Source: Marvania coccoides (Eukaryota; Chlorophyta; Trebouxiophyceae; Chlorellales; Chlorellaceae). Taken from it: a stretch of DNA of 64,000 nucleotides. The stretch lies in assembly GCA_963854735.1 (NCBI GenBank), contig OY978105.1:1054001-1118000 (forward strand). Direction: 5' to 3'. A program made the translations under genes and the position numbers. Shown here in pieces: positions 22,569 to 32,028 of the stretch (position 1 is its first letter; each line of letters starts with the position of its first letter). The notes below the pieces were generated by a model that was not told where the DNA came from, searched no databases, and worked only from the letters and a program-made list of their open reading frames with translations.

Positions 22569-24251
22569 TCATGCTCGTTTTTGAGGGAGCTCCTTCACTC
22601 GGTACTCGCGCGTGCTGGCCCCAAACCGGAGCACGCTGCCCACGCTCAACTTTCTCGGCGCCTGCGGGCGAATCCATGCCCCGTCCACGTTGCTGCCATG
22701 CGAAGACCCTAAGTCGGTAAGGAAATAGGCGCCGGAGGCGTCCATGGACAGCTTGGCGTGGTGCCGCGAGATGGAAAGGTGGTCCATAGGGACCCCGCAG
22801 GTGGGAAGCCGCCCAAAAATGCACTCTTGAGAGAGCGTACTGACGTCCAAAACCAGGGTGCCCAGCTTCTCCCCGCCCTTGAAAAGCTCCAGCACCGGGC
22901 CAGACGCCGCTGCTGCGTGCGTTCGAGCGCGGCCTCTTTCGGTTCTATGCTCTGCCCGCCACCCTTCTCGGGGGGGGCTTCTGCTGCTGCTGCCGCCGCG
23001 GCGGTAGCGGTCCCTGCTGCGACTGCGGCTTCTGCTGCGGGAAGAGCCCCGCCGCCGCTGCTGCCGGTCCCTGCTGCGGCTCCTCCTGAAAGTGCGCTCC
23101 TCTTTGCTTTGATCTCTGTGCCCTTCAGCAATGAAAGTGGCTTTGGCCTGCTCTGTAGGCTGGTCAGCGTGCCAGTCGCGGCCATGCACCCCCTCAAACG
23201 CATTAGGATTGCTCCTACAGAGCAGTAGGAAGAACACAGCAAGTCGATTATCAAGTTCCAACACATTGTTATATATAACAATACCAAAAATATCAATAAT
23301 TAAACACTTGCCTGTCGGCCACCCCAAGCTCCGCCTCCAGATTGCACAGAGCCTTCCAGAACCCATCGTTTGGCAGCGTGATGCTGCGTCGCTGCTTGAC
23401 ATGCTCCAGCGCCCGCTCAGCCGCCCAGCCGTGCCTGCGCATGAGGTGACCGATGCACAGCGTGGCGGAGCGAGACACACCGGCTCCACAGTGCACCAAC
23501 ACCGCTGCATAGAGCAGGAGAAGAAAAAAATTTAAATAATTTGAGTATTATTAAAAAAAATCTTGATTAAAATGTTTCAGGTAACTCGTCCTGACTCACC
23601 CCCTCCTTTTGCGCGCACTGTTTCGATGAATTCATGCACCGGGGCCAGCCACGGCGCGATCTCCTCGGTCTCTACGTCCGCTAGCTGAATCTGAAGGTGT
23701 CGCACCCCCGCTGGTGGCTTCAACCTCTCCGGATTGTTGTGAATGGTGGTGATACCCTTCACCCCCAGCTCCGCCAGCCGCTCCGTTGCCTCCGCGTGCC
23801 CCCAGTTGCCCAGATAGAGGTACGGCTCCACCTGTGACGGGTAAACTTTATCGACCTGCGTACGCACGCCAGCGGTGCACAGAAACGGGTACGCTTGCGC
23901 AAATGCGGCAAACCCATCGCGAAACACACGCACGCTGCGGGCATGGCCGTCTTTGGCGAGAAAAACGGCCACTGGGTGGTCTTTTTTTAGGTCTTCGGTG
24001 CCGTAAACGATGCAGTGCTTGTCCCACCACACAGCGTCGCTCCAGGGGGTTTGATAGCTGGCTTGGGTGTAGTCGAGCAGCACGCCACCGCCGTTGGGCA
24101 CCCTCACGCAGAAGGAGTGCACGATGTGCTGCTTCTTAAAGTCCTTGAACGCGCGCACGTCGAGGAGCAAGATCTCAGGATCGCCCTTGCAGGCGGTGAA
24201 GGCGGACTGGAAGATCCAGTCAGCGGTGCACGATGTCACCTCCAGCACCAT
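22569..24251 (-). CDS. Rhodanese-like / dual-specificity phosphatase / RS-rich / FHA protein
   Basis: Three minus-strand exons: 24251-23600, 23504-23312, 23214-22569; 496 residues. Residues about 10-120 resemble a rhodanese fold (ILLLDVRAFKDFKKQH) without a Cys in the catalytic loop, as in MAP-kinase phosphatases. A dual-specificity phosphatase follows (YLYLGNWGHA ... HCGAGVSRSAT), with the active Cys about residue 223. Next is an Arg/Ser-rich stretch (RSRSRSRSRDRYRRG), then a C-terminal FHA domain with the phospho-Thr-binding pattern (FGR, then SISRHHAKL, DLGSSHGSNV). The second intron uses a GC donor (AG|GCAAGT); no GT donor keeps the frame. RS and FHA regions like NIPP1 suggest a nuclear speckle or splicing-factor setting, with the phosphatase acting on proteins docked through phospho-Thr. 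That role is inferred. Confidence 0.85.
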
Positions 24252-24482
24252 CGTTCTCTTCTGAAAAGCGCTGCTGAAAATTCCGAGTTGAAAAAAATGA
24301 TCGATTTGAGTTTTTTTTAAGTTTTGCTTGTTGAGCTCCTCTATTTACGCGCGGTTTTTCGTGTCAAAACATGCCACCAGTCAAAGAAAAAGAAATAAAG
24401 CGAATTAAAAAAATGCGTTGCACATCATTATTTTATTTTAAAGCTCAAGAAAAAGAAGGGGTCATCCTCTCCACCCGTACTG

Positions 24483-26750
24483 TTAAAACAGCATGGGCTC
24501 CGGTCCTGACACTGCAGGCGGCAGCAGCACACCAGGCTCCGCGCTCTCCGCCGAGCGGCGCATCCTGCAGGCAGCGCACGCTCCATCATCAGGCCCCGCG
24601 TCCCCCGCCCCGCAAGCAGCACAGCCATCGTTCTGCACGTCCGCAGGGTTTGCGCGCTCATAATCCAGCAGCAGCGACTGGTAGTGGTGCTTCAGCGCGT
24701 TCCCCACGGCCGTCATGGTGGCATCTGCGGTAAAATTAGCCATGGCCGGGAAAATTGAGCCTTTCCAGTCGATGCGGTTGGCTGCGCGGTAGCCGCCGCG
24801 CTTGCACACCTCCCGGTACAGCGCAAGCACGTCCAGCGGCCTGCCGTTGAGGTTCACCCCAGGAAAGGTAAAAAAATCCGCTCCTTGGCGTCCCAGCCGC
24901 TCGGTGTGAAATTTCGCCAGATCTGTCAAGAAATTCTCTTGGCTGACGGACGCCAGAGGCCCACGGTCGGTGCTCCAGGCGAGCGCTCCAGCGCCGATGT
25001 CCATGGAGCCGTCGGATTGCGGGGGGACGGGGCTGGGGGCGAAAGCTGAAGCAGCGGGGAACGCAACGTTGTTAAAAGCTGCCTCAGGCGTGCCGGAGGG
25101 CGGCCGCAGTGGCGCTGCGCCGTCTGCCGCGGGGGTCTGCTGCTGCTGCGGAAGGAGCCGTGCTGCTGCGTTTGGCTGTGGAGCTGCGAGGAAAGCAGGC
25201 GCAGCAGGAGGAAGCGCCCCAGCTGCTGCCACAGCCATTGCTGGCGCAGGCGGCACGGTTTCTCGCACTGCGCCAGTCACCATTGCAGCGGTGGCCGTCG
25301 GCTTGCCGGCTCTAAACAGGCTCGCGGGGTCGTTCTTAGTGGCCACGGTGGTGAACCGGTTGCCGTCCGCCTTGGAGAATGCAGCTGTGGCGGTGGAGGA
25401 CACCGCCGCGATGCCTGCAGCCACCATGGCCCGCCCGCTGGGGCTGGCGCTCAGCGATTTCAGCACCTGCACTACCCACACGGAGGTGACTGCCAGCGCT
25501 TCCACACAGGGGGAGCCCCCCGCCACGCCCTTGTCGCTGCGGGCGGCCGGGAGGGGCGCCCCCGGGGGCGGAAGCTTGAGCTGCAGCGCCTGCGCGTCTG
25601 CCGCCAGAGTTTGCCGCAGCCCAAACTCGACGATGGCGGAATCCTGCAGGACATCTTGTGGGCCGCCTAGTACAATGGTGACGATAGCGCCCGAGGCGGT
25701 GACGGCGGTGCAGCGGCGCGCGGCGGAGCCGGCGGGGAGCTGCGGCGGGGCGGGGCATGGCGCGGCGTTCACCAGCCTCAAGCTGCGCACCTCGGCGACC
25801 AGCAGCCCGCGCAGGGCCTGGCAGAGGTGGCCCATGCAGGGGGCGTTGATGATGTCGTACAGCGCCGCCAGCAGCAGCCGGAGCTCAGCGTGCGGAGCGC
25901 ACATTCGAATGGCGGCGTAGCCAGGCACGATCTCGTGCAGCGGGCGGTTGCCCAGTCCCGCGGTGGCTTTCCCCGAGAATGGCGGCACGCTGGCGCTGTC
26001 GGGCAGCGCAGGGGGCTTGGCGGACAGCAGCAGCGGCAGCGGCGGCGGCGTCACCGCATCTCCGCTCACCTGGCTCGCGTACGCCAGCGTGAGCTCGCTG
26101 GCGATGGCGAAAGCCTCGGGGATGCTGATGGTGGCGTTGCGCAGGCAGGCAAAGAAGGCGTGGGCGAAGTGCATGGAGGGAAGGGCCAGCGGTGGAGAGG
26201 TGGCCGGCCACGCTATCACATGGGGCACCCCAGCTGCGTGCAGCTTCTCCGCAGCTGCCATGGCGCCAGAAGCGTCTAGATACACCAGGCTGGGCCCCAG
26301 GGAGGACAGAATGGCCACGAAAGAAGCCTCGCCAGCCTCCCCGTGCGCCATGCCCAAGGCGCTGAGGGCCTGGCGCTGCAGCCCCGCGCGCTCGCCCAGG
26401 GCGCCGCCGTTGACGTAGATGACGTTGGGGCGCCAGTTCTGCAGCTGCTCTGGCACGTCCTCGATCTTGGGGTACTTGATAACTTGCACCTGAATAATTA
26501 AAATATATTACGAGGCCAGGGAAGACAGTAATGGGGGCGTGTTTTGCAGCATGGGGGGCGTGGGCGCGGTCAGGGAAGGACATGGAGGGTGTCAGCGTGG
26601 TAGTAGGCCTACCTGCGCCACTGATTCGGGGAGGTCGAAAACTTCTTCCACTGCTCCAAGGCCTCGCTGCTCCCCCTCCACCACAGCCTCTGCCGTCTGC
26701 CCCGCCAGCAAGCCCAGCACTTTGATTGGCTTGCCACGCTCAAAGCTCAT
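24483..26750 (-). CDS. ARID/BRIGHT-domain DNA-binding protein
   Basis: Two minus-strand exons, 26750-26613 and 26489-24483; 714 residues. The ARID domain spans about residues 560-657 (FLTDLAKFHTERLG ... FPGVNLNGRPLDVLALYREV ... GGYRAANRIDWKGS). It ends with a Cys-rich tail (CAACGAGDAG, then CAAC) that could bind zinc. Between the N-terminal part and the ARID is a long low-complexity Ala/Pro/Gln stretch. Residues about 46-190 look like a compact alpha/beta domain (VIYVNGGALG, LVYLDASGAM, VPHVIAWPATSP, then an AFF.CL helix) that resembles a CHAT/caspase-like fold without clear catalytic residues. The usual role of ARID proteins is in chromatin remodelling complexes in the nucleus. Start chosen at the first ATG, which gives a 46-residue exon joined in phase 0. 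Confidence 0.8.
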
Positions 26751-27130
26751 GGTCCCCGCCCGTCGAGGTCAATCGGAAACAAGAGAGAGTTTGATTTGTG
26801 ATTAAAATTTCGATCCGACGGTGCACCACCTTGGACTGCTCACCGGCGTTCGACAGGGACTGCGGCTGCAATGCAATGCAAATAAAATTTGACTGCGCTG
26901 GTTTTCTGCGGGGTTCTGTCATGGGCGATCGATTTCATTTCAAAGAAAGGCCATGCAGGGAGATGATCATCGCGCCCATTTAGCGCTCTTTACAGAGCGG
27001 CTTTTATAGAATGCATTGCAATCGTAGTTGAACCCACTCCGCCACAGGCAGCAACGCCACACTCCTCATATTTTTTCAATTGAATTATAAGTTCTTTGAT
27101 CACAGGGAGCTTTCCGATCAATAATAAACA
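26751..27130. promoter_or_regulatory. Divergent promoter gap, ARID gene and eIF2B delta
   Basis: 380 bases between two start codons that point away from each other, so it should hold both promoters. AT-rich; no motif stands out that I can name. Confidence 0.45.
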
Positions 27131-29069
27131 ATGGAAGGTTTGGGGCGGCCAGTGCCCCCAAAACCAGAGCCTCCGGTGAAGGTCGTGGGCTTCCACGTCG
27201 AAGGAGCCACGCCATCGCCTCGCAATTCAAGCTTGCGCGAGGCTGCGTCCGCCGGCTCGATGTCCCCCGTGATCATCCCACCCAGTTTTCAGGCACGTTT
27301 TTCACTACCTATTTTCACACTTTTACACCTCTATAAGATTTGAACCACTTTTTTTTGGATTGCAGGTGGGCGAGCGCCGCACGCCTGACGTCTCCCCTCG
27401 GCACCCCACCGCCACCACGCCAATCGCAGGCGTGGTCCACCCCCATTTCTCCGGGGAGCCCAGCGCTGCGAGCGTGAGGGGGCGCAAATCCGAAGACGCA
27501 GGCCCCTCTCCTTCGGGCGCTCGACAGCCGCTGTCCCCTGCCAGGAATTCCGCCCCTGCAGTGGTGGCAACGCTGGTCAGCGGCTCGGCAGCGGCCCCAC
27601 AGCAAGCAGCACCGGCTGCGCCAGCGCATGAAGCCCCCACCGGGCCGCCGCCGCGGCGACTGCCTTCTTCTGACCAAATGCAGCAGCAGCAGCAGGCACA
27701 GCAGCAGCAGGAGCACCCCGGCGCGAAGCCCAAGCAAAAGGAGATGACCAAAGCGGAGCGGCGGGCGCTGCAGGAGGCGCAGCGAGCCGCCAAGGCAAAT
27801 GCAACGTCGGAAAAAGACGGCGGCGGTGGCGGAGGAGGGAAGCTGACAAAGGCTCCTAGCGGCGGCAACCTGGTGCGCAACGCCTCCGTCGACTCCAAGC
27901 TCGCTCGCCACAAGGTCGCAGGGGGCGGCGGGAAAGCTGAAGGCGGCGACCTCAAGCCTTCCCCAAGCAGTGCTGCAGCGGCAGCGGCGGCGGCAACGGC
28001 ACCCAGGCCCTCCGGCCTGTTTGCGCACCTGCAGCCGTTCCATTCGGTGACAATGGAGGCGGCGGCGGAGCGCGCGGCCGCAGCGGGCATACCCATCGAG
28101 TGCGTTCGCCTGGGGCTGCAAATGGCAGACGGCTCTGTGAGAGGCGCCAACGCCCGCTGCGGCGCCATGCTGGACGTGTTTGCGGCCGCCGCGCGGGACT
28201 TCCGCACCCCCCCCGGTAAGTCGTTCTCCCGGGAGTTTGGCGCAGCGCTCAACGGCATGGTGGCCTTTTTGGTGAGCTGCCGGCCGCTGTCCCCGGCCAT
28301 GGGCAACGTCATCAAGGCGGTGAAGGCGGAGCTCGCGCGGCTGGCCACCAACCTCACTATCACGGACGGCGAGGCCAAGGAGGCGTTCCTGTCGTTCGTG
28401 GCCACTTTCACGCAAGAAAAAGTGCGGTTTGCGAAGGAGGCGTTGGCGCGGCAGGCGGCGGCGCGCGTGCAGGACGGCGACGTGGTGCTCACCTTTGCGC
28501 GGTCCTCCACCGTTGAGGCCGTCTTTCTGGCGGCTGCAGCCGAGGGAAGGCTCTTTTCTGTAGTGGTTGTGGACTCCCGCCCGCTCCTCGAGGGGCGCGC
28601 CCTTTTGACGCGCCTCCTGGGCGCGGGCATCCGCTGCGAGTACGTCCTCATCAGCGGCCTGCAGTCCGCGCTGTCTGCCGCCACAAAGGTGATGCTGGGA
28701 GCGGGGGCGGTGGCCTCCAATGGCGCCGTCCTCTCCCGAGTGGGCACTGCGCTGGTGGCCATGTCGGCCGCCGCCGCGCACGTCCCCGTGATGGTATGCG
28801 CCGAGACCTACAAGTTCCACGACCGGGTGCAGCTGGACAGCGTGACCTACAACGAGCTGGGGGACCCTGCTGCGCTGCGCTGCGTTGGGAAGGCGGGGGA
28901 GGCGCTACGGTGCGAGGACCCCAACCTAGAGATGCTCAACCTGCAGTACGACACCACGCCCGCCGAGTTTGTGACGGTGGTGGTGACCGAGGTGGGGCTG
29001 CTGCCGGCGACATCGGTGCCAGTGGTGCTGCGCGAGTACAGGATGCAAAGCACGGCGGAGATGATGTAA
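27131..29069 (+). CDS. EIF2B4: Translation initiation factor eIF2B subunit delta
   Basis: Regulatory subunit of the guanine exchange factor that recycles eIF2 in the cytosol. Exons 27131-27292 and 27366-29069; 621 residues. The N-terminal half is a disordered basic/Ala/Gln region with a Lys/Glu helix (KEMTKAERRALQEAQRAAKA) typical of delta subunits. The C-terminal half is the eIF2B alpha/beta/delta Rossmann domain: LTFARSSTVEAVF, VVVDSRPLLEGR, VMLGAGAVASNGAVLSRVGT, PVMVCAETYKFH, then NLQYDTTPAEFVTVVVTEVG. The only intron has a GC donor (CAG|GCACGT); the first GT downstream breaks the frame. A shadow frame of 501 residues on the other strand is caused by the GC-rich coding sequence. Confidence 0.95.
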
Positions 29070-29641
29070 CGTAATTGGGGGTAGTAGATGATGGTGGAGA
29101 TGGGTAGATAGATGCAATGGGAAGCAGTAGCAGGAGTAGTTGCATGTTTTTTTTGAAAATCTGACATGAGCTTGCCAAAAAATGTGGGCAATAGACGCGG
29201 CGGTTGTTTGAATTATGTGAACAACATCCATTACAGGGCTTGAAGTTGACGATAAAATGCAACTAAGGTTGAAGGAAATGCGCCTCTTCCTGCGATTGTT
29301 GGCTGAAGAAGGACGATTGAGAAAGACGGTGAAGTGGGAAAACTGTTTTTCTCAAGTCGTGCATTCTGACGCCAAACTTTGGCATGCGTTTTGCATCGGG
29401 GGGGAGTGCTGCGAATTTCTGAATAGTATTGCGCGATGGAGAATGGAGAGCAGAGCAGGACGGAGCATGGAGAGCAGAGCAGACAAAATCAATAATTGAC
29501 GCGAGAAAACGAACTAGGATTTATTTAAACTTTAAAGGTAATATATTTGGCGCTGCAAAATATTCAGGCATGGGGTTACAAAATAGTTAATGCCATGCAG
29601 CGGTCTCTCAGCGACGGCCGCTCACAGCAAGCGTAAACAAA
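29070..29641. other. Intergenic, about 0.6 kb
   Basis: Begins with the eIF2B delta 3' region. A short frame at 29257-29499 includes a two-copy tandem of GGAGAGCAGAGCAG near 29440-29480 and has no domain. No RNA gene seen. Confidence 0.4.
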
Positions 29642-30270
29642 TTATTGTACCAGGCGCAATATGACGTCCCGCATGTTCGGTTTCCCGGCCGTCAGCTGAC
29701 GCAGCTTCAAGCGCACCATGGCCGCCTCCGGTTCCAACTCACAGCTGTCAAGCTCTGGACAAAAAAACACAAAAAACAACACAAATTGAGCGTTAATACC
29801 AGGGTTTATAAATAAAGGCTGTATGGGTTTAATGGGTCTAGTGGGTTTACATATCGTTGTAACGTCTACTACCGAAGGCGCTCTTATAGAGACCTGCAAG
29901 GCGACCTGCCACTCACCCCGCCACAGTAAGGCGGAGTACCCCTTTCCACCGGTGGGATCGACCCCAGGTACTGTGGACGTACGGATACTGCCACTGCGCC
30001 GGCGACCGCACCGTCGCCCACAATGTTAGACTCTGACCCCTGCCTTCCTGAGTCCCCCAGCGGCGCGACCGTACACTATTCTCACATATTTTGGTCGTCC
30101 AGCGTAGTCCACGTCTTCATCAAAAAGCGGCTGACACAGCAGCGCTGTGCTCCTCGGGCTTCCACGCCAGCGCAATTTCCACCCCCACAGCGGTGCCCGC
30201 AGCATTGTGCACCATGGCTATGGAAACAACACGCTTTTTTGAAGAGTAAATGTTCGAGAGAATCAGCCAT
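29642..30270 (-). pseudogene. Broken or mis-read small gene, unrecognised
   Basis: Two coding-looking blocks on the minus strand. The upstream block (30270-30110) starts with ATG (MADSLEHLLF) but changes frame within a run of six A's, reads SIAMVHNAAGTAVGVEIALAW and changes frame again within a run of five T's, then reaches a GTGAGA donor. The downstream block (29754-29642) follows a good acceptor and reads LDSCELEPEAAMVRLKLRQL to TAA. The splice phases do not agree, and a dispersed repeat (29843-30065) occupies the would-be intron. Either the gene is dead, or two homopolymer errors are present in the assembly. Family not recognised. Confidence 0.35.
29843..30068. repeat. Dispersed repeat family 2, copy A
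   Basis: Similar over about 170 bases or more to 44002-44165. Shared landmarks are ACGTCTACTACCG, TATAGAGA.C.GCAAG, GCCACAGTAAGGCGGAG, GGGATCGACC, and a CCCCTGCC...GAGTCCCC end. A shorter inverted copy lies at 43852-43917. It lies on the 3' side of a LINE relic here and at the other site. Confidence 0.6.
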
Positions 30271-30295
30271 TTGACTGCTTTGTCTCTACTGTGAC

Positions 30296-30384
30296 AAGGT
30301 AAGATCGATGGTTCGAACCCATCATAGAGTAGTATAAACCCGGTTTTGCTCTATTGGCCAAGTGGTAAGGCGTACCTCTTGTAA
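30296..30384 (+). tRNA. Circularly permuted tRNA-Thr(UGU) gene
   Basis: The 3' half of a tRNA lies upstream of its own 5' half. The 3' half is 30296-30331: loop base 38, anticodon 3' strand AGGTA, variable loop AGATC, T stem GATGG/CCATC around loop TTCGAAC, acceptor 3' strand ATAGAGT, discriminator A. A 16-base linker follows (30332-30347). The 5' half is 30348-30383: acceptor GCTCTAT, TG, D arm GCC with loop AAGTGGTAA and GGC, G26, anticodon strand TACCT, loop CTTGTA. Across the halves the acceptor stem forms 7 pairs (one G-U), the anticodon stem 5 perfect pairs, and the T stem 5. The rebuilt loop CTTGTAA gives anticodon UGU with U33. The join falls at 37/38, the standard eukaryotic tRNA intron site. 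No CCA is encoded. B box precedes A box. T4 runs lie in the linker (30344-30347) and just downstream (30387-30390). Leader bases ACAA (30294-30297) could pair with UUGU of the loop. Confidence 0.93.
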
Positions 30385-30951
30385 GCTTTTGCTGCTCTGA
30401 ACTCTCGCCGCTGTCCATAATTCTTCAAAACATGCAAATTCCCAAAGTTTTGAGACTTTCAGAGAGATGCCATAACTTTTGGCAAATATAGGCCATTACA
30501 TGCCATCCTAGGCCCTTCCTCTGCGTTACATGTGCTTCTTTACGTTAATTCTTTACGTTAATGACACTCTGAATGGCGAAGCCATGCACAAAAAGGGACC
30601 CAAACCGGTCAGATTCCGGTCTTGGGGAATGGGATATATGCCCGCCAAAAATCTGCCGACCAAAAAAACGCGTTTCCGGAACCTATCCCCTCCCTGGCCG
30701 GCGTGCTCCAAGACCTGCCAATGCGTTGCCCGTGGACATTTGTGAATTCCGGCTCCTATGCAGAGCTCCTGGAAGCTTCCGGCACTTTTGGCTTGGCCTG
30801 CTTTCTTCTCCAACGTCGCAGTGCAGTAAACAACCAATGTTTACGCACTGGCAGCTCCCATGAGCTAACTAGTAGGGAGCGCGAACCACCGCATGTGCAA
30901 GCATAATAAATTAAATTAAATCACCATATTTATCTCGCTAATTTCTTCATT
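30385..30951. other. Intergenic, about 0.6 kb
   Basis: Starts with a T4 tract just after the tRNA 5' half, a possible RNA polymerase III terminator. A two-copy tandem of TTCTTTACGTTAA lies at 30537-30562. Short overlapping frames at 30553-30906 have no motif. Probably repeat-derived sequence next to the LINE relic. Confidence 0.35.
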
Positions 30952-31162
30952 TCATAACTTGACTCTCGCTCTCTCCTTGTGCCCGCCTTGTTCGCCGCCT
31001 GCACGCCCTCCGAGTGCGACCGCACCAGGGCCGCCACCTGGGTGAGGTTTGCCGCCGCCAGCGCTGTGGCCGCTGGCGCCCGCTCTTATTGCAACGCGGA
31101 GCCGATGCGCAAGATGTGCGCGTCGTGGGGCGGGCATTGCTGTGCGCACAGTGGGCACTATA
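30952..31162 (-). mobile_element. LINE retrotransposon 3' relic, copy 1
   Basis: The minus strand reads CPLCAQQCPPHDAHILRIGS, then a stop, then RAPAATALAAANLTQVAALV. The 44.5-45.6 kb element reads CPLCALPCPLLELHILRTCF and RAPALAAVSAAPTVRDLL at the matching place. This CxxC...H...C-like segment is typical of the C-terminus of non-LTR retrotransposon polyproteins. Truncated at its 5' side and interrupted by a stop, so dead. Confidence 0.55.
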
Positions 31163-31259
31163 CAGTAAGCTCCTGGCTTAATTGTTAGGACCAAGCTTGC
31201 CACTCTGCGTGTGGCCTTTGTTGCCGTCTCTGTGCGGAGGATAAACCCTCAAATTTGTA
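31163..31259. repeat. Dispersed repeat family 1, copy A
   Basis: About 97 bases close to identical to 43737-43826 and 43529-43619. Core text is GTTAGGACCAAGCTTGCCAC, then GGCCTTTGTTGCCGTCTCTG and GGAGGATAAACCCTC. It directly abuts the 5'-truncated end of LINE relic copy 1. Confidence 0.8.
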
Positions 31260-32028
31260 CTTTTTTTTGTATTATGTCCAGCCACGGAGCGTTTCGTAAC
31301 CTCCAGCGTCGTAAATAAATTTCTGGCCATTCTCCGGCTCGTTGGAGGCTTTCATCCATTTCTTAACGAAGCACCGCTATTTATATCAAACCGCTGTTGA
31401 AATTAAGTGGTTTTGAGGTTCCCGCTGTATCATCTCTTGAACGACGCCTCGCTGCAGCCCTGAGCCCTGGAGTGTGACGATTTCTTTGAAGTAGCTAGCT
31501 GTTCAAACATAACAAACACAAAATGGATTATACAGTTCAAAAAAAAAAGGCCCCAACTTTAAAAGGGGAAGACTGAAAGATACATCGCCATTATAAAATG
31601 GGCAAATTGCATGAAGATCGTCACCGCCGGGCACCAGCAGTATCCCCGCCGCCCGATCAACGCCAGCAGTAGCTCCGCTCAATCGCCAGCCGCAGCTCTG
31701 GAATGCCAATTGCGCCGATCTCCAACCACCGCGCCGCCCGCCGATATATATGTATATCAGCTAGTATGCCGGCACGGCAAAAAGCATAAATGGAAGAATC
31801 GCAAAAACTAAAATATAAAATAATAATAAAAAGTGCGTGCGAATGGACACAAAAAATAAAAGCAAGGAAAGAAGCGGAAGCGGGTTAATAGAGTACATCA
31901 TTCTTCATTCATTCATTCATTCATGTTTGCTGCTGTAAGAAAGAAGTTCGCACTTTCTTTTCCTAGAGAATGCATGCTACTGTGGTACTTGCATTGCTGT
32001 ATCCCAACCTTAATGGAAATAATCAGAC
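31260..32028. other. Intergenic, about 0.8 kb
   Basis: AT-rich, with a (CATT)n microsatellite at about 31905-31924. Frames at 31503-31709 (minus) and 31611-31811 (plus) have no motif. Includes the 3' flank of the DGAT2 gene. Confidence 0.4.

Noticed and set aside
27315..28820. 501-residue minus-strand frame
   Set aside because: Shadow of eIF2B delta, caused by GC-rich codons; no domain and the plus strand is clearly conserved.
30296..30384. Two separate broken tRNA halves
   Set aside because: All cross-half stems pair perfectly and the join falls at 37/38, which chance fragments would not give.
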